Assembly: GCA_023818865.1 (NCBI GenBank)
Contig: JAMWDF010000018.1
Location: forward strand, 1-21,411
DNA from: Candidatus Omnitrophota bacterium
GTDB taxonomy: Bacteria; Ratteibacteria; UBA8468; B48-G9; DSTR01
DNA length: 21,411 nucleotides
Direction of reading: 5' to 3'
Below, piece by piece: positions 15,265 through 21,411 of the stretch. The first letter of the stretch is position 1. Every line of letters begins with the position of its first letter. The translations under genes were made by a program, and so were the position numbers. The notes under the pieces were generated by a model that searched no databases, was not told the origin of the DNA, and saw only the letters and a program-made list of their open reading frames with translations.

Positions 15265-16314
15265 ATGATTTCCATAGTAATAAGTTTAGGTGGTTTTGGC
15301 GAGTTATTGCGGCGAAAGGTTGATGGTAAATTGCTTTTTGAGTTTGCCCGCAAAGAAAATCTTCAGAGATTAATATCTGAGGGAATGTGGGGAAGGCTTT
15401 ATCTTGGCACCCTGCCAGAAAAAGGATATTTTAATTTTTGGCACGGACAAGCAGATCTTTTCCCTGGAGAAAGTTACTTGCGCTGTTTGTCCAGGGATAT
15501 ACCAGTAAGGTCTACCAGTAGCCTATTTCTGGGTAAGTTTATTACCCAGGACCGGGGCATTGTCACCAATCCTCATCTCAGTCTTTCCTCCCAGGAGTCT
15601 GAACTCCTTTTTCGGTTCATCTGTGAGGAAAGTGGGGTGGCTTTTACCTGGCATTGTCAGGAGAATGAGGCTATTATCTCTCTTTCCGGATTCTTTCCCC
15701 GGGTAGAATTTCCTCCTCCAGGGAGTTTGGCAGGGCAAAGGTATGCACCGTTTCTTCCCCAGGGCAGAGTATACAGCCCTTTGGTTGAGATAATAAATTT
15801 TTCTGCCACCTCCTTGGAATGCCACCCAGTGAACCTGGTCCGAAAAGACCTCCAGGAGCCCTTAGCTAATCTTCTGTGGCTTTGGGGAATGGGCAGAGAG
15901 AAGCAAAGTATTTGTTGGCCAGAAAATGTGTTTGCCTGTTTTTCTTCCCAGAGCGAGCGTTTTGGTGGGCTGGCTCTTTTTCTTGGTTTTGAGCCTCGGC
16001 GAGAGGTATCCTTTGGCCGGAAAAGCGGTTCGCTTTGGTGGATTGATTACACCCTTGTTCCCGAACAAAACCCGGCTGCCTGGGTAAAGTGTCTTGAATT
16101 TCTTGACGCGGAGATGCTTGGGCCTTTGCTCAGGGCTGTGCAGAGTGAAAATTGGAAACTGCTGGTTATTTTTGATTCTTTTCTCCGGACAGATGAGCCG
16201 CTAGTTGACCCGTGGGGAATTTTTCTGGCTGTCACCTCTCAGGGTAGGCCACAACTAAGGAGATATTACTCTCGCAGCCACGACCTTTTAAGAAAATTCC
16301 TTGCCTTTTCGTAA
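15265..16314 (+). CDS. ApgM-like protein lacking catalytic residues (predicted pseudoenzyme)
   Basis: A 349-residue protein with the alignment pattern of the archaeal-type, cofactor-independent phosphoglycerate mutase family (alkaline-phosphatase fold). Matching phrases are FPGESYLRCL, RYAPFLPQGRVYSPL, HPVNLVRKDLQEPLANLLWLWGMGR (family: 'aN.iWlWGqG'), FLDAEMLGPLLRAV and DPWGIFLAV. The metal and nucleophile motifs are gone. The N-terminal DGMAD segment reads SLGGFGE. The catalytic serine loop PPGSDVAN is absent, with only LPEKGYFNFWHG remaining. EAPDEAGH is replaced by VPEQNPAAW, the DH pair of DHxTP by DSFLRT, and the final H..xPVPF by a line with no such His. It is not a fragment, since length and order are kept. 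I infer a non-catalytic homologue, possibly structural or regulatory. Upstream is purB; downstream is folK. Confidence 0.62.
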   Translation: MISIVISLGGFGELLRRKVDGKLLFEFARKENLQRLISEGMWGRLYLGTLPEKGYFNFWHGQADLFPGESYLRCLSRDIPVRSTSSLFLGKFITQDRGIVTNPHLSLSSQESELLFRFICEESGVAFTWHCQENEAIISLSGFFPRVEFPPPGSLAGQRYAPFLPQGRVYSPLVEIINFSATSLECHPVNLVRKDLQEPLANLLWLWGMGREKQSICWPENVFACFSSQSERFGGLALFLGFEPRREVSFGRKSGSLWWIDYTLVPEQNPAAWVKCLEFLDAEMLGPLLRAVQSENWKLLVIFDSFLRTDEPLVDPWGIFLAVTSQGRPQLRRYYSRSHDLLRKFLAFS

Positions 16315-16318
16315 GAAA

Positions 16319-16798
16319 ATGGTCGAGGTTCTAATCGGAATGGGCAGCAACTTGGGTAGTCGGACCCTCTTGGTGAAAAAAGCCATTAGTTTAGTGCAGA
16401 GAAAGTTGAAAGTGAAAAGGATGTCCAGATTTGTCGTTTCTGCGCCAAGTGAGGGGGTAACTGGCGGCTGGTTTCTAAACGGTGTCTTGTTGGCTGAAAC
16501 AAACCTTCTTCCAACTGAGTTGCTCTGTTTTCTTCAGAAGGTGGAGATTAAACTGGGACGGCCACCAGACCATCTCCCAGGTAAGGCGCGTTCTATTGAC
16601 TTGGATATCCTTTTTTATGGAGATAAGGTTATCAGGAGCAAGGAATTGACAATTCCTCATATCCGGGTATTGGAAAGACCATTTGTCCTCAATCCTCTTT
16701 TAGAAATCGTCCCTGGCTGGATCCATCCGCTTTTGAAACGGCGACTAATTGATATCGCCAAGGAAAAAGGCCTTTTCCTTCAGAGGGGAAACCAATGA
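16319..16798 (+). CDS. folK: 2-amino-4-hydroxy-6-hydroxymethyldihydropteridine diphosphokinase (HPPK)
   Basis: FolK transfers pyrophosphate from ATP to the pterin in folate synthesis. This 159-residue protein starts MVEVLIGMGSNLGSR, then has FLNGVLLAETNLLPTELL, KVEIKLGRPPD, GKARSIDLDILFYGD with the metal-binding Asp pair, and TIPHIRVLERPFVLNPL followed by EIVPGWIHP. These are the HPPK signatures. I chose ATG 16319 because an in-frame TTG at 16301 adds six residues that do not belong to the family's start. The gene begins five bases after the mutase-like gene and its stop overlaps panC (ATGA). Product supply would feed the folate used by the ThyA homologue and by PanB (not in the window). Confidence 0.95.
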   Translation: MVEVLIGMGSNLGSRTLLVKKAISLVQRKLKVKRMSRFVVSAPSEGVTGGWFLNGVLLAETNLLPTELLCFLQKVEIKLGRPPDHLPGKARSIDLDILFYGDKVIRSKELTIPHIRVLERPFVLNPLLEIVPGWIHPLLKRRLIDIAKEKGLFLQRGNQ

Positions 16799-17640
16799 AA
16801 GTATTAGTGACTATCCAAGCGGTGAGAGAAGCTGTTAGAGAAGCCAGAAAACAGGGTAGGGTGGTTGGGTTAGTTCCCACTATGGGCGCACTTCACCAGG
16901 GACATCTCTCGCTTGTTCAGCAAGCCTGCCGAGAATGTTCGTTTGTCATCGTTAGCATCTTTGTCAATCCAACTCAGTTTGGCCCTAGAGAAGATTTCGC
17001 GGTTTACCCAAGATCTCTTTCCGCAGACTGTGAACTTTTGAAAAGAGAACAGGTGGATGTTGTCTTTGCGCCGTCGGTTGAGGAGATGTATGTTCCCAAG
17101 GCCGATACCTGGGTAGAGATACCTTCCTTAAGCCGGGTTTGGGAAGGGCGGTTCAGACCAGGCCATTTCCGGGGGGTGTGTACAATCGTGGCTAAACTGT
17201 TCAACATTGTTCAGCCGGATTTCGCCTATTTTGGCTGGAAAGATGCCCAGCAGTTGATAATCATCAGAAAAATGGTTGAGGAATTGAATTATCCTATTGT
17301 TATTGTTGGCTGTCCGACTGTTCGGGAAAAAAGTGGATTGGCTTGCAGTTCGCGAAATGTCTTTCTTTCTCCCAAAGAGAGAGCCATTGCTCCGGCTATT
17401 TACCAGTCCTTGAAAATCATCCAAGATATGGTAAAATCAAAAGGAATCACCCAGGCGAAAAAGTTGATATTAGCGGCCAGGAAGTTTTTAAAGAATTATC
17501 CTCAGATAAAGATTCAGTACCTGGCGGCAATAGAGTTACAAACTCTTCGTCCGGTCAAGAAAGTGGGTCCAGGAGTTTTAATTGTAGTGGCTGTCAAATT
17601 AGGCAAGGTAAGGCTGATTGATAATCTGCTGCTTACCTGA
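16795..17640 (+). CDS. panC: Pantothenate synthetase
   Basis: PanC joins pantoate and beta-alanine with ATP to give pantothenate. It is 281 residues, the normal size. Recognised are VPTMGALHQGHLSLVQQA (with the HxGH nucleotide-binding motif), VSIFVNPTQFGPREDFAVYP, GRFRPGHFRGVCTIVAKLFN, PDFAYFGWKDAQQL, and REKSGLACSSRNVFLS, the KMSKS-like loop. It starts by ATGA overlap with folK and is followed, after 52 bases, by panD, which makes the beta-alanine it needs. panB is not seen in the window. Confidence 0.97.
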   Translation: MKVLVTIQAVREAVREARKQGRVVGLVPTMGALHQGHLSLVQQACRECSFVIVSIFVNPTQFGPREDFAVYPRSLSADCELLKREQVDVVFAPSVEEMYVPKADTWVEIPSLSRVWEGRFRPGHFRGVCTIVAKLFNIVQPDFAYFGWKDAQQLIIIRKMVEELNYPIVIVGCPTVREKSGLACSSRNVFLSPKERAIAPAIYQSLKIIQDMVKSKGITQAKKLILAARKFLKNYPQIKIQYLAAIELQTLRPVKKVGPGVLIVVAVKLGKVRLIDNLLLT

Positions 17641-17678
17641 AGTCGGAGGCTTAGACCGGAGGCGATACCAGTCATCTT

Positions 17679-17686
17679 AGGTGAGG
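17679..17686 (+). promoter_or_regulatory. Ribosome binding site of panD
   Basis: AGGTGAGG ends six bases before ATG 17693. It overlaps a GTG at 17681 that would otherwise be a possible start. With the processing site falling exactly at Gly24-Ser25 from ATG 17693, it decides the start. Confidence 0.55.
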
Positions 17687-17692
17687 CAAATA

Positions 17693-18043
17693 ATGCAAAT
17701 TATTCTATGCAAGAGCAAAATTCGAGGGGCAACAGTTACGCGGCGAAATCTCTATTATGAAGGGAGCATTACCCTGGACAAAAACTATATTGAAAAGGCG
17801 GGAATTTTGCCAGGGGAAATGGTTTATGTTCTGAATCTGAATAACGGTGCTCGGGTATTCACCTATGTGATTGCCGGTCGCCGTGGTTCCGGAACGGTCT
17901 GTATAAACGGCGCGGCAGCCAGGTTGTTTGAGGTAGGTGACCCAGTCATTATCCTTTCTCTGGCTTTAATTGAACCAGCGCAGGCCAAGCATTATTCTAT
18001 GAAGGTTGTCACTATAAAAAATAAGCATGCCTCTACCCGGTAA
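17693..18043 (+). CDS. panD: Aspartate 1-decarboxylase proenzyme
   Basis: PanD makes beta-alanine from aspartate after self-cleavage that generates a pyruvoyl group. From ATG 17693 the protein has 116 residues and the cleavage pair falls at Gly24-Ser25 in YYEGSITLD, the same numbering as E. coli. NLNNGARVFTYVIAGRRGSG carries the substrate Arg and the Thr-Tyr involved in processing, and GAAARLFEVGDPVII follows. The start region MQIILCKSKIRGATVT is typical. An alternative GTG at 17681 would add four residues. The 3' end overlaps lnt by 17 bases. It pairs with panC. Confidence 0.95.
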   Translation: MQIILCKSKIRGATVTRRNLYYEGSITLDKNYIEKAGILPGEMVYVLNLNNGARVFTYVIAGRRGSGTVCINGAAARLFEVGDPVIILSLALIEPAQAKHYSMKVVTIKNKHASTR

Positions 18044-19514
18044 GAGCCGTTGGCAATCAATTCTACCTTGTCTTCTGGCCAGTTGTCTTTCTGCGGTCTT
18101 GCTCTATTTCTCGTTTCCTCCCAGACGTTTATGGTATCTGGCTATGGTTGCGTTTGTTCCTTGTTTTCTGACGCCCCTTGTTTCCTCTAGAGGGGAATTT
18201 TTTCGAGGATGGATGACCGGTTTTATCTTTTATTCCCTTGTTCTTTCTTGGCTGGTAAAAGTAGCCGGACCAATCTATTTGCTTTTGTCAGTGTACCTTG
18301 GTTTTTTCTGGGGGGTCTTTTTTTATCTGGTGAAGAATTTAAGGGGGCCAGGGCGACTATTTCTCGGTTCGGTCTGTTGGTTTTTTCTGGAAATTCTGAT
18401 GGCTAATCTGCTCACAGGTTTTCCCTGGCTTGCTTTGGGGTTAACCCAGTCCGCCAATCGTTTTGTTTTACCTTTGGCTGGCTACATAACTGTTTATGGT
18501 ATTTCTTATGTAGTTATGTTAGCCAACTTCCTGATTTCGTTCGGATGGCAACGACAGTATCTGTCCAGCGTCTCTGTTATTCTTGTTCTTATCAGTTTGC
18601 TGGTGATACTCGGCCAGGTATCGGTGCGGTGTAACCAACCGGTATCTGGCTATCTTAAAATTCTTGTTGTTCAGGAAAATTTGCCTTCTTTTCTTCGGTT
18701 ACCTGCTCGGGAAATTCTTGAGGCTCACTGCCGATCTACAGAAAAGTTACTGACCCAAGGAAAGGCGGAACTGGTCGTCTGGCCGGAAAGTAGCTATCCG
18801 GATGTTTTGAACGAAGACCAAGTGGCTTTGGACCGAGTCAAGATGATTGCAAAACACCACCACTGTTCTATTCTTTTGGGAGGAATCAGCTGCCAGGGAG
18901 AACAGTTGTATAACACTGCGTATTTGATTTCACCAGAGAGCGTTCAGATGTACAGAAAAATTCATTTGGTCCCTTACGGTGAATTTGTCCTGGGAGACAA
19001 GCATCCCTGTGTCAGGCGAATCTGTAAGAAAATAGCCGGGTACTTACCGGCCCTTCAGGCAGGGCAAGATTATGTGCTCTTTGAAATTCCTACTGAGCAG
19101 GGCAAAGCCTATATTAATGCCCTGATCTGCTTTGAAAACATTTTTCCGGAGATCTCCTGGGAATTTGTTAACCGGGGAAGTCAAGCCTCCTTTGTTATCA
19201 CCAATGATTCCTGGTTCTCTCGTTCGGCAGGTCCTTACCAGCATTTCGCTCATAACATTTTGCGGGCCGCAGAAACAGGGCGATTTTTTGTCCAGGCAGC
19301 TCTTACTGGCATCAGCGGGGTGGTTAGTCCGAAAACAGGGGTTAACCAAATCCTAGAAAAACAAGGGAGAGTGATTTTTTTCCCTGGATATCTGCGGGAA
19401 AATGTTCCGTTGTTGGGTGGAAAAACGTTAGTGGTTCGTCACGGAATCTTTCCCTTTGTTTTGATTTTGCTTGGACTGACAGGAGGGATTTTATGCCGTC
19501 AGGGGAGGACTTAG
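18027..19514 (+). CDS. lnt: Apolipoprotein N-acyltransferase
   Basis: Lnt acylates the N-terminal Cys of lipoproteins in the inner membrane. The protein has 495 residues. An N-terminal half of repeated membrane helices precedes the nitrilase-like periplasmic domain, which carries the catalytic triad Glu254 (VVWPESSYPD), Lys311 (MYRKIHLVPYGEF) and Cys368 (NALICFENIFPEI), plus NDSWF. A final membrane helix lies near the C-terminus. All three catalytic residues are intact. Its likely clients include the LptE lipoprotein in this window. The gene overlaps panD at its start and rnc at its end. Confidence 0.96.
   Translation: MPLPGKSRWQSILPCLLASCLSAVLLYFSFPPRRLWYLAMVAFVPCFLTPLVSSRGEFFRGWMTGFIFYSLVLSWLVKVAGPIYLLLSVYLGFFWGVFFYLVKNLRGPGRLFLGSVCWFFLEILMANLLTGFPWLALGLTQSANRFVLPLAGYITVYGISYVVMLANFLISFGWQRQYLSSVSVILVLISLLVILGQVSVRCNQPVSGYLKILVVQENLPSFLRLPAREILEAHCRSTEKLLTQGKAELVVWPESSYPDVLNEDQVALDRVKMIAKHHHCSILLGGISCQGEQLYNTAYLISPESVQMYRKIHLVPYGEFVLGDKHPCVRRICKKIAGYLPALQAGQDYVLFEIPTEQGKAYINALICFENIFPEISWEFVNRGSQASFVITNDSWFSRSAGPYQHFAHNILRAAETGRFFVQAALTGISGVVSPKTGVNQILEKQGRVIFFPGYLRENVPLLGGKTLVVRHGIFPFVLILLGLTGGILCRQGRT
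19481..19486 (+). promoter_or_regulatory. Ribosome binding site of rnc
   Basis: AGGAGG lies six bases before ATG 19493, within the lnt coding region, and fixes the rnc start. Confidence 0.7.
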
Positions 19515-20191
19515 AAAAAATCATTAAGCATCGGTTTCGCCATCGCCGTCTTCTGAATCAGGCACTTACTCACCCGGTATGTAATTCTGTTTGTTCTTAT
19601 GAACGGTTGGAGTTTCTTGGGGATCTGGTGTTGGACCTAATTGTTGGGGAGAAACTGTTTTTTGATTTTCCTCAGGCAGGCGAAGCTTACCTGACTAACT
19701 TGAAATCAAGTTATGTCAACCGGCGTTTTCTTCGGGATGTTGGAGCCAGACTGAAAATTCAAGAATTCATCCCTGGAAGAGAAAGACATTTAGTGAGTGG
19801 AGACAATTTGGTAGAGGCTCTCATCGGGGCCATTTATCTTGATTCCGGGCTGAGAGCGGCTAAAGCCTTTGTTCAGAGGTTTATCCTCAATCGGAAGCTC
19901 CAGCCCCTGATAGATTACAAAAATCTTGCGGCTACTGTAGCCCGGAGTCTCTTCCAAGGCAAGATTGCCTATCAGTTGGAAAAAGTTTCCGGTCGGCCTC
20001 ATCAACGAACTTTTAAAGTGAAAGTAAAAATTGAAGGCTGCAGAAATGTTGGGCTTGGTCGGGGTACCACACTCAAAGAAGCTCAGATGGAAGCGGCAAA
20101 AAATTTGGTAGAAAAACTTCAGAATGGCCGTAACCGCTTAGTAAGAGAAACCGCAAGAAAAATCCATTCCCGTTTTATAGCCCAGTTCTGA
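19493..20191 (+). CDS. rnc: Ribonuclease III
   Basis: RNase III cuts double-stranded RNA in rRNA and mRNA processing. It has 232 residues with a catalytic domain and a C-terminal dsRNA-binding domain at about 145-215 (GRPHQRTFKVKV, GLGRGTTLKEAQMEAAKNLVEKL). The signature ERLEFLGD holds Glu37, Glu40 and Asp44. The second metal site is unusual. Where E. coli has ADTVEAL with Asp114 and Glu117, this reads GDNLVEAL, giving Asn105 and Glu108 with an Asp104 shifted one place, and the preceding loop is shortened. Activity is therefore less certain than identity. The gene overlaps lnt by 22 bases and ends seven bases from the yidC stop on the other strand. Confidence 0.93.
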   Translation: MPSGEDLEKIIKHRFRHRRLLNQALTHPVCNSVCSYERLEFLGDLVLDLIVGEKLFFDFPQAGEAYLTNLKSSYVNRRFLRDVGARLKIQEFIPGRERHLVSGDNLVEALIGAIYLDSGLRAAKAFVQRFILNRKLQPLIDYKNLAATVARSLFQGKIAYQLEKVSGRPHQRTFKVKVKIEGCRNVGLGRGTTLKEAQMEAAKNLVEKLQNGRNRLVRETARKIHSRFIAQF

Positions 20192-20198
20192 GTTTCAG

Positions 20199-21411
20199 TT
20201 ACTTCTTTGTCTTTTGGGTAACCAGGTATTGCTCCAGAAGGCCAGCCAGGTTCATAGTAACCCAATAAAGAAGCAAACCTGAGGAAAAATTGTAAAAGAG
20301 GAAAAGAAACATTAGCGGCATTAATAAAGCCAATCCTTTTTGGGAAGGCTCCTGAGGCATCAGCTTTTGCTGCCAGAAAGAGGTGCCAGCCATAATGATA
20401 GGCAAGATATTAACCGGGAAACCAGAGATACGGAACAAACAGTCAGGCTGAGAAAGGTCAGTTATCCAGAGAATGAAGGGTGCACCTCTGAGGAAAATGG
20501 AATTTCTCAAAGAGACAAAAAGACCAATAAAAATGGGAAATTGAACCAACATAGGCAGACAGCCACTGAAGGGATTGATTTTATACTCGCGATAAAGGTT
20601 CATTATTTCTTTTTGCATTTGTTGCGGATTGTCCCGGTACTTATCCTGAAGGTCCTTCATGTAGGGACGCAATCTCTGCATTTCCTTCATTGAGTGGAGG
20701 CTGGCTCTTGTCAAAGGATAAAAGGCTACCTTTACCAAAAGGGTAAGAATAATGATTGACCAGCCCCAGTTGGGAATTACCTGATGAATGCCCCGAAGAA
20801 CGGCGAAAAGGAAACGGCCCATAGAGGCAAAAAAGCCATTGCCCAAAACCGGTTCCTTGATCTCTTGGGAGAGGATGAAATGGTCGGATGGTCCAGCGTA
20901 AAGAGAAAAATCTAACTGGCGATTTCCGCCTGCCGGTATAATTACCTCCGGGTAGCGCAGGCCAAAACCGAGTTCCTGACCGCTTCTGGTTAATATCCAC
21001 GGCGCGCTTTTTTCTGGTCTTAACAACAATACCCGGTATTGGGAAAGTAAGCCCACCCAAGAACATTCTTTACCATCCTCAGATTGGATCCGCGGAGATA
21101 GATGTTTCTTAATTACTCCACCTGGGGTGCCTGCCTTTAACTCAAGTGCGGTAGCCCGGTCTTTAATCTCTTCAGCCAGGTTAACTATTCCGCCCAGAAC
21201 AAGGTAGTTGTTGAGAATAATGTCCTGGCTGGTGTGGTTAGTTAAGGTAATCTGGCAGCCGAGAGTGTAACGACCGGGAGCAAGGTGATACCTTTTTTCT
21301 ACTTCCAGCCCTGCTCTGGGAGAACTCCGGAAAATAATTGTTTGGGGTTGGCGACTAACCTGGTAATCTGTGGCTGGCCAGGAGGTAGTGTCTTGCGCCG
21401 GATATTCCAGA
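20199..21411 (-). CDS. yidC: Membrane protein insertase YidC, N-terminus outside the window
   Basis: About 403 codons are open from the right edge to the TAA at the complement of 20199-20201. No frameshift is seen; an apparent GTG start at 21056 is internal. The upstream part is a beta-rich periplasmic domain (P1, for example GRYTLGCQITLTNHTSQD), as in Gram-negative YidC. The C-terminal part holds the insertase core: IPNWGWSIIILTLLVKVAFYPLT, QFPIFIGLFVSLRNSIFLRG, a PIIMAG helix, and SSGLLLYWVTMNLAGLLEQYL. The groove residue equivalent to E. coli Arg366 is Lys, which is common. YidC inserts inner-membrane proteins with or without SecYEG. The gene converges on rnc with a seven-base gap and no visible terminator. 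Confidence 0.95.
   Translation of the reverse strand, partial: LEYPAQDTTSWPATDYQVSRQPQTIIFRSSPRAGLEVEKRYHLAPGRYTLGCQITLTNHTSQDIILNNYLVLGGIVNLAEEIKDRATALELKAGTPGGVIKKHLSPRIQSEDGKECSWVGLLSQYRVLLLRPEKSAPWILTRSGQELGFGLRYPEVIIPAGGNRQLDFSLYAGPSDHFILSQEIKEPVLGNGFFASMGRFLFAVLRGIHQVIPNWGWSIIILTLLVKVAFYPLTRASLHSMKEMQRLRPYMKDLQDKYRDNPQQMQKEIMNLYREYKINPFSGCLPMLVQFPIFIGLFVSLRNSIFLRGAPFILWITDLSQPDCLFRISGFPVNILPIIMAGTSFWQQKLMPQEPSQKGLALLMPLMFLFLFYNFSSGLLLYWVTMNLAGLLEQYLVTQKTKK

Noticed and set aside
21054..21056. GTG at the complement of 21054-21056 as the start of a short YidC-like protein.
   Set aside because: The frame continues open to the window edge and encodes a YidC P1-type beta-rich domain, so this is an internal codon of a longer yidC.
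1..21411. Search for insertion sequences, CRISPR arrays, tRNA or rRNA genes and attachment sites.
   Set aside because: No transposase, long terminal inverted repeats, regularly spaced repeats or cloverleaf-forming stretches were seen. The non-coding gaps are all under 200 bases.

Overview
The window is a dense, almost entirely co-directional stretch of a bacterial chromosome. Base composition is close to balanced, and TGA, TAA and TAG all act as stops. Outer-membrane and envelope functions (T2SS pseudopilins, a BamD-like TPR protein, LptE, Lnt, YidC with a periplasmic domain) point to a diderm, Gram-negative-type organism. The BamD-like N-terminus, the archaeal-type thymidylate synthase homologue, the compact HolA and the gene order suggest a poorly cultured candidate phylum such as Omnitrophota or a relative. 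That placement is inference, not proof. No mobile element, CRISPR array, tRNA or rRNA was found.

Layout. (1) 1-2868: end of a type II secretion operon, with the GspJ tail, GspK, a GspL-like and a GspM-like protein, all start/stop overlapped. (2) 2875-7340: polA (proofreading site lost), a BamD-like TPR protein, lptE and a short holA. This run meets rpsT (minus strand) tail to tail with a 16-base overlap. (3) 7604-8926: a divergent control region with an rpsT promoter, then an ECF sigma factor and its membrane zinc-finger anti-sigma factor, then a 165-base gap with a perfect hairpin. (4) 8927-13827: SagB-type nitroreductase, PolX, archaeal-type ThyA homologue, MiaA, and an unrecognised membrane/TPR/zinc-ribbon protein. 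(5) 13937-20191: purB, a phosphoglycerate-mutase-like protein that has lost its catalytic residues, folK, panC, panD, lnt, rnc. (6) 20199-21411: minus-strand yidC, running off the right edge and convergent with rnc.

How they fit together. Region 1 completes the inner-membrane platform and pseudopilus of a T2SS. Regions 2, 5 and 6 supply outer-membrane biogenesis (Bam, Lpt, lipoprotein maturation by Lnt) and inner-membrane insertion (YidC). Replication and repair genes (polA, holA, polX) are interspersed. PolA lacks 3'-5' exonuclease residues, whereas PolX keeps its PHP motifs. folK, the ThyA homologue and purB touch folate/one-carbon and nucleotide metabolism, and panC and panD make pantothenate. 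rpsT, miaA and rnc serve translation and RNA processing.

The points most worth following up are the predicted ApgM-family pseudoenzyme between purB and folK, the ThyA homologue, the shifted metal-ligand motif in RNase III, the domain-stripped HolA, and the membrane/TPR/zinc-ribbon protein with no recognised family.
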